Shown here: piece after piece, positions 56,022-64,000 of the stretch
Numbering within the stretch: position 1 is the first letter of the stretch
Layout of the letters: each line of letters begins with the position of its first letter
Origin: Sacculina carcini
Taxonomy: Eukaryota; Arthropoda; Thecostraca; Sacculinidae
Length of the DNA: 64,000 bases
Reading direction: 5' to 3'
Assembly (NCBI GenBank): GCA_916048095.2
Contig: OU696589.1
Coordinates: 661,501-725,500 of the forward strand
Program-made: the position numbers and the translations under genes
The notes under the pieces: generated by a model
What the model saw: the letters and a program-made list of their open reading frames with translations, nothing else
What the model was told of the DNA's origin: nothing
Database searches by the model: none

Positions 56022-56446
56022 TGTAAACAATACAAAAAACTTCTGCCAAACAAAATTAATGTATATTAAGACAGGCGCGCGTGGGACGGCGATGTCCCAC
56101 GCGCGCCCACAAGACCACACCACTCGTAGACACGCCTCATGAACGAATCACCATTTCCCCTAGTTACAGTCAACAACAAAGTTCAGCACACACGCACACC
56201 AGCACACGCACACACACACACCATGCATACACATACACACACGTGCACACCATCTGCCTGTATAACCAGTGCTGCGCATACAGACACGCACACATTCACA
56301 AACAAACATCTACCGCTCGCGCAAGGACCACAGCCACACAAACACGCGCACACTTTCACTCGCGCTAACATACACACTTGCATACGGAAACATCATAGCC
56401 CAAACACACACAGACACACACACTAATGTCTCAGCAATATACCACA
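56022..56446 (-). mobile_element. solo LTR with hairpin, copy 3
   Basis: 425 bp from TGTAAACAATAC to ATACCACA, flanked by a perfect GGCGG duplication (56017-56021 and 56447-56451). The hairpin at 56073-56107 has GGCGCGCGTGGGAC arms. A CA-rich right part follows. It is inserted in the CR1/L2-like LINE. Confidence 0.92.
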
Positions 56447-56807
56447 GGCGGACTTGGGAAAATGCTGAACACGAATGAGCTGAATGAGTGTGGGTGAGAG
56501 TAGTGTTGGATACTGGGAGTTTCGAAAAAACAGTAGTCATTTTATCAGAGAAAAATGAGGCCATGGATGAAGCAGGAATGGGACAGTGAGAGTTTGATGA
56601 GCGGCCGGTGATAGATCGCAATGTTGACCAGCGGTGAGCAGTTGACGTAGAAGAAGATAGATGTAGACAAATATATTTTGACTTGGCCTCGGCATGGAGA
56701 ACCGTCGGCGTGCGGAACAGAAGTCAGCCCAAGATGAATGAGAGCGGGAGCGACGCCATAGTCGCTCCTTAGAGCGATTAGCAGATTTAAGTTTACGTAG
56801 CTCACGA

Positions 56808-57235
56808 TTAAGCCAGGGGCTGGGGGGTTAGACGAGCGGATACGAAATACATGTGCAGGAAAGATATTTCGTGAATAGTTGAGAGAGCATTGTTGATATG
56901 CTCTGGCATAAGTGTAGGAGAAAGCAGAAGATATGATAAAGGAAAAAGAAGTGAATGAACCAATTGATGGAAGATGGTCGAATCAAACTTATTGTAATTG
57001 CGGACAGTAATTGATTTGGATGAGGAGCGAGGGAGAGATGCAACAGCTAAAGATGCTGCAATTAGGCTGTGATCGGAATAGTGTGAATCAAGTGGGAAAG
57101 TAAAATGTTGCGAAATGAGAGTGGTGTCGTCGGATGGTGTAAGTAAGAGGTGAATAGTGTGACCGGATAAGTGGGTAGGAGATGATATCAAACAGGTTAA
57201 TTCAGAAGATTCAAGGAGTGAAATAAAGACACTTT
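56808..57235 (-). pseudogene. LINE endonuclease domain, C-terminal part
   Basis: Carries SVFISLLESSELTCLISSPT, LLLTPSDDTTLI and the SDHSLIAA strand that closes apurinic-type endonucleases. The N-terminal catalytic half is not found upstream of 57235. Confidence 0.75.
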
Positions 57236-57932
57236 GGTGGTGGTGGTGACACTTCCCCCGACACCTTGACACTTTCACGAGCTGGCATGGTGACACGGTG
57301 ACTTTCACGGTGAGTATGAGTTCCTGGAACTAATAAATTGATTTGTCTTCTCCTTGGCTGAGCGGAAAATGCAAATTGCAAGTTACAGAATCGAACGTCA
57401 CCACCTCGCCATCTACAGAATATCAAAAGTACATCCAAATTTTTATATTTTAATTATATTAAAATGATATCAATTAATTAAGCAGAATGAAACAAAGATG
57501 CATCTTTTATTAATAGTTTACAAGTATGATCGGCAAGCTTAAGGTCATTAATTGTTAATATAAATAAATGCATAATATGTATTCTTAATCCCAATATTAA
57601 TGGTAATACTTGTACATATTTATTTGAATGCCGTGCTTTTCAAACTAGAATATTATTATTATTATCTTTATAATATCAGTGGTTCGTAACCTTTCTCGTA
57701 TTTTCTACTACTTTCAATAGCAGAACTGACGAATCCAAATAATTCAGTTGTTCCTGTGTTATAGAACAATAATAAGAATACATACTATTTAGTTATTCCA
57801 CACTATTGAAGTGAACATGATATGATTGCCCCTTATAAAATTAGGTGTTGGACCCGCTCCTCTGTTGAAAAAGTGACCTATGGTTGAATCCTTAACCCAA
57901 GAAATATAGACAAAAATACATAGCGTCTCAGA

Positions 57933-57960
57933 CCAAGCGGGTCTTTTTAGACCCGCTCGG
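57933..57960. repeat. GC hairpin followed by T-run
   Basis: AGCGGGTCT and AGACCCGCT pair perfectly around TTTT, and a run of eight T follows. Part of the same word (gacccgctcc) occurs at 57850. Confidence 0.9.
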
Positions 57961-58099
57961 TTTTTTTTGCATAAGCTCTCTTACATGCTCAATATATTCT
58001 ATATATAGGTTCTTTTAAGTGCTTATTACTGAGAACATATACTAAGAAACATTAAGGTTAACTAAAAAATGAAATATTTGAATTCATTCATTTGTAAAT

Positions 58100-58680
58100 A
58101 ATGTAAAATATTGTGAATATTTGTAGTGTTATTGCTTTTCGGCTCCTGTGTAACCAATAACACTACCAAACATAATGGATGTGTATTAATGAACACCGAC
58201 ACGCGTTCGCCACAGATGGCCAAACACTGCCACACACCGCCACACAATCCGTCCCTCGTCCCGACACAAAGAGGTCCTTATATAACAGACAGCACATGTG
58301 TGTGTGTGTGTTTGTGTGTGTTGATGACGCAACTCGTGGAAAGTGTGAATTGATTGCAGCGAATACACGATGACTGGTTGCTGAGTGGGTTGGTTGCAGC
58401 GGACACACGATGACGCAAGATTGTGTGCAGTTCCAGTGATTGTATGATTCGTCTGCGTTTCGCAGTACACACGCCACATATTCACACAATTGAGTATATT
58501 CACACAAACACACACACACACACACAAAAATGAATAAATTCACACAATATTCACAAAATCACACGCATGTATGCAAAAACCGAATACAAACACGGAACTG
58601 TTCCCTGCACTGAAAACATATATTGACGCTGTGCTCGCCACAAATACTACACAGTCGTAACAGTTTACAGTCGTAACAGT
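58100..58680. other. CA/GT-rich stretch inside the piggyBac-2 interval
   Basis: It contains ccttatataacag (TATA-like, near 58275), GT and CA microsatellites, and a loosely duplicated segment (gattgcagcgaatacacgat and ggttgcagcggacacacgat). It looks like another LTR-type insertion. No ends were resolved. Confidence 0.4.
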
Positions 58681-58814
58681 AGAGCTTGCACTTGCTGTCC
58701 TTTTTGGGAGGAACCAAGTATCATCTCGTTATCTTGTTCGTATTTTCTGCTAAAAGACATGAAGAGGATGAAACAGGCATCTAAATGGATGGGCTGTCAT
58801 TAGGTAATACTCCT

Positions 58815-59900
58815 TCAAATGAGTTTGCCAATGTGATAATCAAAGCACGGCGAACACTTCTTGCATTGCAAAGGAGTTTGAACTTCCATCCATAAGATCA
58901 TAGCATTCAGAGCGCTTATATCAATCATGTTTAAAAAGATCTTCTCCTCTCTGATCTGAACGACTCGACAAATTTGACATTGTGCATGATACTGAGTAAT
59001 GTAACAACTTTGTTTTTCTTTGGACAATAAGAAACAATAGTCGCATCTTTTTTAAAGCCATACATGTTACTAAAATCTTTCTATATCTAGTGACAGAAAA
59101 AGCCCTGGGCAGTTCAGGTCGATTTTTTCTAATTCTCCCAAATATTATAAGTTTTCTACGCAGGAGCTCTCGTCCTAATTGGAAGTTTGTGAAGAAATTG
59201 TCGGAGGTGATATTTTTTCCGCTGTTTTTGTAAGCATCATATAGGTTTAGAACAACTGTAGCTCCCAGGTGTGTAGCTCTTTGTTTACTTTGTTCGCCAA
59301 CTTTGTAAATGTCCAATTTCAATGCATAGCTTGTTTGACTGTCACAAATAGCCCTACATTTGATTTCATAATTTCCAGGCTTCGATGGGATGTATTGACT
59401 GAAAGGACATCTACTTCGAAATGTTACTAGTTGCTCATCAACAGTCAAGTTGGCACCTGGGATAAATGCATCTTGTAATGTGCTGTTCAACATGTCAAAT
59501 ACCTTCCTTATTGGTTGTAATTTATCTGGATATCTATGCTGCCTCCTTTCAACAGCGTTGTCGAATCGCATCATGCGAAAAATTTCTTGCAACATATTTC
59601 TTGCAAATATTGCGCAGAAGATTGGTCGTCCATCGCCTTTGCTCCATAACTGATTAACTGTTTCTCCTTTGGATTTCTAAACGCCAATGAGTAGAAGAGT
59701 TCCAATGAATTTCTTCAGCTCTTCAATATCTAGCTGCCTTCACTCATCTTGGAGTAATGCGTTTCCTTCAATGTTCGTATATGTGCAAATCTCCTGAAGT
59801 AATGCATCTCGAAAAAATAGTAAAAATGCTGAAGCGATGTCGTCCACATTACGGTTAGCGTACCTAGTTAGACCACTCCTTTCACGTACAATGTTAAATA
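58815..59900 (-). pseudogene. piggyBac-2 transposase
   Basis: In order on the minus strand: NRNVDDIASAFLLFFRDALL-type N-terminal sequence (59860-59700), CAIFARNMLQEIFRMMRFDN, then an open frame from 59595 with LTVDEQLVTFRSRCPFSQY (first acid), PSKPGNYEIKCRAICDSQT and NITSDNFFTNFQLGRELL (second acid). 59027-58815 has ISALNAMILW near the C-terminus. Stops near 59680 and 58920 and the lack of a clean GGVD block mean it is inactive. A different subfamily from piggyBac-1. Confidence 0.85.
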
Positions 59901-59915
59901 AGGTTAAATGCTTAT

Positions 59916-60225
59916 GTGGCAGCTGCTACACGGGAAGAAGCCGAAGCTTATGAACACAGGCTTGCCCCGTGCAGCTCGCTGCCACCGCAGAACCGACCCT
60001 CTCCACGCTATGGCGCCACAAGGACGTAAGACGTATTAGAGAGGGCCACCTCCCCAGAATGCATGGTACAACTCATGACTTATATCTGGTACCATTATTT
60101 TCTCCTGGATGGACAGGGGCTGTGGGATTGTAGAATTCGCCCAATGAAATTCTGTTCCGCCGGGCTTCGAACCACGGACCTCCCGCTTGTGAGGCGGGTG
60201 TGCTAACAACTGCACCACGGAGTCC
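59916..60225 (-). mobile_element. tRNA-Val-derived SINE, copy 3
   Basis: The minus strand starts GGACTCCGTGGTGCAGTTGT, has the anticodon arm CCCGCCTCACAAGCGGG and a B box GGTTCGAAGCC. The best-preserved tRNA part of the three copies. It lies between piggyBac-2 and the Gypsy-5 LTR. Confidence 0.92.
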
Positions 60226-60238
60226 GAAGTCCGAGTCG

Positions 60239-60564
60239 TGTTATGAACACGAAGTCTCCCTGCCGAAACTGATTGCGGATCCGACGTCCAGTTTTCAATT
60301 TTATTTCTTGGTACGAAAATCGTCGTAGAACTTTCATTCGCAACTAGGATTTGCTCAGAAATACATTGGTTACTGTATTGTTTCATGAAACAACACGGAA
60401 ATTGCAATTTTGGAATATATATATATTATTCAACAAACGCTTACAACAATAACAATATCAGAACGCTCTCACCACACCAAAACACTCACAAGTACCACAC
60501 TATTCAAATCACTTGTCACCTTGTCGCTAACGCGCAGCGTATGACGCCTCAATTATTATTTACA
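60239..60564 (-). repeat. Gypsy-5 3' LTR (probable)
   Basis: Starts TGTTATGAACACG and ends ATTATTTACA. The next bases on the right are a purine-rich tract on the element strand (GAGGGGGAGGTGGGAGGTGG), as expected just upstream of a 3' LTR. Confidence 0.65.
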
Positions 60565-62110
60565 ATTATGCCACCTCCCACCTCCCCCTCAGTCACGAAC
60601 ATAATCAGACAGGTATCGTGGAGGACGCCGTTCACGACTGCTACAACGTGGAGCTGGTGTGGGCCGCTCCACTTCAGTTTGCTGCCGGTTGTTGCTGATG
60701 GACGGACTGATGGTGTCATCGCTTTCCATCTGGTTCGGTTGTTCACGTACAGATGCCTCCAGCAAAAGATGTCATCTGTTACGCGTTTTGATGCGTCCAC
60801 TTGGTGTGCGGAGTACATAGCTGCGTGGGCCTTTTATTCCCACGACGGTCCCAGTACAGTCCCAACTTTTGCTCGATTGACTTTGAATGATAACTGCATC
60901 TCCCACCCTCATTCGCGGCAACGGATGCGATCCTTGATTATAAGTCAGCTGAGCTTGAACGCAGCGTGGTGCATCGATGGCGTTCGCACTACTCCTCCAC
61001 TTCGGTGCAAAAGCACTACGATGCATTGGAATGGATGATGGGATAGGGTGGCCGAATAAAATCTCCGCTGATGATTGCCCACCTGCGCCCGGAGTGTTCC
61101 GCAATTCCAGCAAGCCTTCAGTGAAAGTGTCATCGTCGAGTTCCCCGTTAGACGTCACCTTCTGCACTAAGCGCTTGATGCGCTTGACCGCTGATTCAAC
61201 AAGACCATTCCCTTGAGGATATTCGACACTGCTCACATCATGCTGCACTTTCCAGCGCATAAGGAAGTCTCTCGTTCGGCGAGAAGTGTATTGTGGTCCA
61301 CCGTCGCTGCGAAGACGGTTGGGTACGCCAAACGTTGCGAACAACTGACGCAGCGTCCGGATGAGATGTCGTGATGTGGCGTCTGACCGTGGGCATTCGG
61401 CGACACAAGGCCAGTTGGAATATCTGTCCACATATATGAGGTAAGTGCGGCCGGCGTGCTGAAAATAGTCCGTGGCAACACTTTCAAACACTCTGGTAGG
61501 TTGATCGTCACAATAGTATGGCTCTTTCGGTTGACTGTTGCCGTAATGACTAAATGAAGAGCATGACGATACAGCCATTTTGACATCATTCTGTATTGTC
61601 GGCCAGAATACCGACTGCCGTGCTCGACCTATAGTGCGATTCATGCCCTGGTGTCCACTATGAAGTCGGCGGATGATATCATGTCGCATTTTACGAGGAA
61701 CTACAAGACGTTTTCCGTAGAGTATCAAATTTACGTCTACATTTAATGAGCTTCTGATGTTCCAGTAAGGTTTTATCTCATCTCGACAGGCGTGACGATC
61801 ATCTGTAAAGCCAAGTCGAATAGCTTCTTTGAGGCAAATGCACTCCGGATCACTCATTATCCTATCTTCGATTTCACCTAGAAGCCCATCGTCAGTTATA
61901 TAGCTCTCTTGGTCGCCCTCATGCGTTAAGTGAGCCACTGCTGCAACACCAATTTCAGGAACAGGATCCAGAGTTATTTCGTTTTTTTCGCCGAGGAGCG
62001 GAGCTCGGGAGAGACAATCGGCAGCTGCGTGCCTCTCGCCAGGGCACCATGCAGCCGTGAATTGGAGATGAGCCAGCTGCGCTGGCTTCGCAGCCAGCTT
62101 CAGTATTTAT
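60565..62110 (-). pseudogene. Gypsy-5: K02A2.6-like RNase H end and integrase
   Basis: One long minus-strand frame. The RNase H tail (PGERHAAADCLSR) lies near 62030. The integrase zinc domain begins RRLHSGHQGMNRTIGRARQS, and the core has SVATDYFQHAGRTYLIYVDR, LRSDGGPQYTSRRTRDF and PQGNGLVESAVKRIKRL, giving all three acids. The C-terminal MRVGDAVIIQSQ follows, ending in RERRPPRYLSDYV near 60600. In the zinc domain the second cysteine pair reads SSCSSFSHYG, so one ligand is lost. The element is cut at about 62110, and RT and gag are absent. Confidence 0.88.
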
Positions 62111-62189
62111 AAACATGATATAACAATTTCAGAAAACAAATCAATAAATGGATAATAAACGGTGCAAGGCAATACTGTGCACATCAATT

Positions 62190-62322
62190 ATTATTGAGCT
62201 TCCTAGAAGTTTACTGGCAGAATTTCATCGAAAACCTGACCAGCTTGTTCAGCCAGATTTTCTGGGAGGTGTCGTTGACTTGGATACGCCTTCACGATGT
62301 TCGGTTCTAACTATTCAAGTAA
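62190..62322 (+). CDS. possible further host exon (uncertain)
   Basis: A stop-free stretch between ...attattgag and a donor-like gtaaac encodes LLAEFHRKPDQLVQPDFLGG and TPSRCSVLTIQ. It can start on a full codon, as exon J requires. I see no clear REJ signature, so this is only a candidate. Confidence 0.2.
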
Positions 62323-62489
62323 ACAAAAAATTGTTAACAATATACAAATAGCAATGATCGTCACGGTAAAAAATGTCAAAGAATGTTTGGCCTTTAAACA
62401 GAATATCCACGAGGCCAACGTCATTCGAAAAAGGCCAAACATGGCTATCCTGGTGTGTGTGTGTGTTTGCGTGTGAGAGGTTTTATCTG

Positions 62490-62493
<4 letters not shown>

Positions 62494-62552
<59 letters not shown>
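62494..62552. repeat. (GT)n microsatellite
   Basis: A long uninterrupted GT run. The surrounding 62323-63333 shows no gene, only AT-rich sequence and a 17-bp duplication near 62605-62640 (gcattagggctgctcat). Confidence 0.92.
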
Positions 62553-62559
<7 letters not shown>

Positions 62560-63333
62560 ATAGCTTATATCTGTATTGGTGCGTATGTGAGTGTGTGTGC
62601 ATTAGGGCTGCTCATTTGCATTAGGGCTGCTCATTTGTCATCTGCTCAACTTGCAGGCGCAAGTTCTTCACATTATTTAGATGACGGTGATTATAATGGT
62701 GGTAAAATTATTGGAATCAAACGTGATTTGGGGCGCGAATTGCATTTGAAAATTTGAAAATTGACCAAAATTGGAAAACTTTCACATATTTTCCCCTTTC
62801 ACAATATGGTATTCATTATATAGAAAATATATAACACTTTGCATCAAATATCTATACATTTTATTTTTAATGACATGTCTTTGTTGTATTACGCTGATTA
62901 TTTGGCTGCGCAGGCTATCTCAAAAATGTGTAATAAAACTATAGCAGAACCAATTAACCGGCAATTTTGATCCGTTTTGGCGAAAATTGCACTGCTTTTT
63001 TGTTGTTTTTCATTGAGTCGCATCTATTCTCATGAAACAAAATTACCGTTATTCCACTATGATCGATGCAACGTGTAGAAGTCGTGACAGTCGGCAGTTG
63101 CTCCTACTTTGCATATTATAAGTACAGTCAACCAATGAATTAAACGTCACCAAATCAACACGCTTGTCGGTATAGTGGAAGTACAACGATCTTGTAAAAT
63201 ACAAAAAAACACATTGTGAACACGGTGCCGTGTACTCTTCAAGTCATACACAAACAATTAATAACTGCTTTGTACAACATGAAATACCAAAAACAATTAC
63301 TGCAATGTAAAACACAATACAATAACAGCAGCA

Positions 63334-63642
63334 CTAAATCCGATTTTTAAATCCGAGCATTTTCTTTCCGTGGTTTTCCACAAGGTGCATGACGTCTTGT
63401 AGCTGCTGTTCGTCTTTGGTAATTGATCCGATAAAATCGTCTAGGAGCTTTACACCTCTCTCAGCAATGTCATTGTAACAAAGTATGGTTTCGTGGTATG
63501 TATATATAGACATATTTGTGTATTTTTCGTTGTACATTATTTCTGTACATGCGAGTATTGAAGTTGTGAGCGAACCTACACGTGGCAGTGCACTAGGCAG
63601 TGCGGGCGATGCGGTTTCAAGTAGTTGCGCCCCCTGCATCAA
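63334..63642 (-). CDS. unidentified open frame
   Basis: 102 codons ending KKMLGFKNRI, with ETILCYNDIAERGVKLLDDF and QQLQDVMHLVENHGKKM. It looks like a folded helical protein, not chance sequence. It begins exactly where the right-edge LTR seems to start (TGTTGTAC at 63643), so its true 5' part may have been separated by that insertion. No family recognised. Confidence 0.35.
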   Translation of the reverse strand: MMQGAQLLETASPALPSALPRVGSLTTSILACTEIMYNEKYTNMSIYTYHETILCYNDIAERGVKLLDDFIGSITKDEQQLQDVMHLVENHGKKMLGFKNRI

Positions 63643-63949
63643 TGTTGTACGGGTGCATCGATATGTGTATTGCAGCTGCCTTGTTCGGTCGAGGAAGTGA
63701 CGCGTGCAGTGTGTGTGTGTGTGTATGTATGTCTGTGTGTATGCGTATTGCGGAGCGATATGATCATGAATCGGGAGTAGAGTGCAGGAGACGGTGTGAT
63801 GTGGGTGTTACTGCGTTTAGTGTGAAGTGGTTTACGGGGCAATATTGAGTGACTTGTCTGCACGGGCGTGCAGGTGTATTGTGGAACCATATTGTTGCTG
63901 TTTGTCTTTTGTTCCTTCGTTATTTCCCCTTACAATACACTTCATAACA
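63643..63949 (+). repeat. 5' LTR of a plus-strand Gypsy at the window edge
   Basis: The right end TTCATAACA is fixed by the adjoining primer-site-like block. The left end (TGTTGTACGGG) is an estimate. A GT tract and the hairpin CTGCACGGGCGTGCAG (63858-63873) occupy the same relative places as in the hairpin solo LTRs. Confidence 0.6.
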
Positions 63950-63961
63950 AGCTAATCAGCC
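63950..63961 (+). promoter_or_regulatory. primer-site-like block, tRNA-Ile 5' end variant
   Basis: AGCTAATCAGCC is the complement of GGCTGATTAGCT, two changes from tRNA-Ile nt 1-12. It is followed by an ATG at 63971 (MSAMNNDCAM...), the expected gag start, which runs off the window. Confidence 0.55.
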
Positions 63962-64000
63962 TACAGCATCATGTCAGCGATGAACAACGACTGTGCAATG

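Larger units (their letters stand above)
54330..57235 (-). mobile_element. CR1/L2-like LINE, copy 2, with nested solo LTR
   Basis: The 3' end is a (CAA)n run at 54333-54350 followed by atatgtatttcgtatagcgc, the same tail as 10780. The minus strand has RT (SGVPQGSLFGPTLLNLY, SFHIYADDVQINFPL, NLGVIVDSSLTFCHHI, LSRIDYCNSLFFHLP) and, upstream, endonuclease (SPTHLSGHTIHLLLTPSDD, DSHYSDHSLI). The RT frame from 55338 to 54505 is open for 277 codons. Earlier parts are broken. A solo LTR (56022-56446) splits the region between endonuclease and RT. Confidence 0.88.
57892..59915 (-). mobile_element. piggyBac-2 element, one end recognised
   Basis: TTAACCCAAGAAATATAGAC at 57892 closely follows the piggyBac terminal pattern (TTAA, then CCC and AGAAA-ATAG). 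It is followed by the hairpin at 57933-57960. Transposase sequence lies at 58815-59900 on the minus strand. The opposite terminus was not found. A SINE (59916-60225) begins where it would be expected. Confidence 0.6.

Noticed and set aside
57235..57310. Exon ending in donor gtgagt
   Set aside because: The stretch is a low-complexity GGT/GACAC-rich run at the edge of the LINE, without a convincing acceptor or REJ motif.
57933..57960. Bacterial-type intrinsic terminator
   Set aside because: It is shaped like one, but the window is clearly eukaryotic and the hairpin sits inside a piggyBac-like end.
62640..62757. Exon after acceptor tctgctcaacttgcag
   Set aside because: In the phase needed after exon J it hits a stop within eight codons. 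Other phases give no REJ features.

Overview
The window is animal (metazoan) nuclear DNA. One spliced host gene runs along the plus strand, and most of the rest is transposable elements sitting in its introns. The host gene is visible as ten short exons (6379 to 54180) with GT/AG borders. Their phases fit end to end through nine junctions, giving about 433 codons with no stop. The peptide has the cysteine, 'YxFxW'/'NWQW' and 'C(x)nND' spacing of REJ modules, as in polycystin-1 / receptor-for-egg-jelly proteins. Both gene ends lie outside the window or were not found. No bacterial features, rRNA genes, functional tRNA genes or CRISPR arrays were seen. I cannot name the species.

Layout: 1-6.4 kb holds a Gypsy gag remnant, a tRNA-derived SINE, a mariner copy and a solo LTR carrying a perfect hairpin. 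6.4-6.9 kb has exons A and B. 7-14.7 kb has a decayed Gypsy element (Gypsy-1), a CR1/L2-like LINE and a rearranged Gypsy end, then exons C (14.7 kb) and D (15.4 kb). 15.5-22.1 kb has a K02A2.6-like Gypsy fragment with a SINE in it, and a CsRn1-like Gypsy whose polymerase is replaced by a LINE fragment. Exon E is at 23.5 kb. 24.9-32.6 kb is a BEL/Pao element interrupted by a LINE and by a second hairpin solo LTR. 33.1-34.7 kb is a LINE with an inverted 5' part. Exons F and G follow (34.8 and 35.2 kb), then an internally deleted Gypsy (Gypsy-3, 35.5-38.9 kb), then exons H and I. 40.4-53.9 kb is a piggyBac remnant followed by a three-level nest: LINE containing BEL/Pao containing a young, nearly intact Gypsy (Gypsy-2). 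After exon J (54.0 kb) come a second CR1/L2-like LINE with a third hairpin solo LTR, a second piggyBac, a third SINE, a K02A2.6-like Gypsy 3' end, and at the right edge the 5' LTR and leader of one more Gypsy.

The most unusual signal is in the Gypsy lineage represented by Gypsy-1, -2, -3 and the right-edge copy. Immediately inside the 5' LTR, where the primer binding site belongs, there is no TGG-initial site matching a tRNA 3' end. Instead there is a 12-nt block complementary to nucleotides 1-12 of a tRNA: tRNA-Phe in Gypsy-1 and -2, tRNA-Ile in Gypsy-3, and a tRNA-Ile-like sequence at the right edge. This implies priming from a cleaved tRNA 5' fragment ending in the D arm. The same lineage carries a GGGAAAC slippery heptamer in the gag frame, with a stem-loop downstream, exactly where the protease frame takes over.
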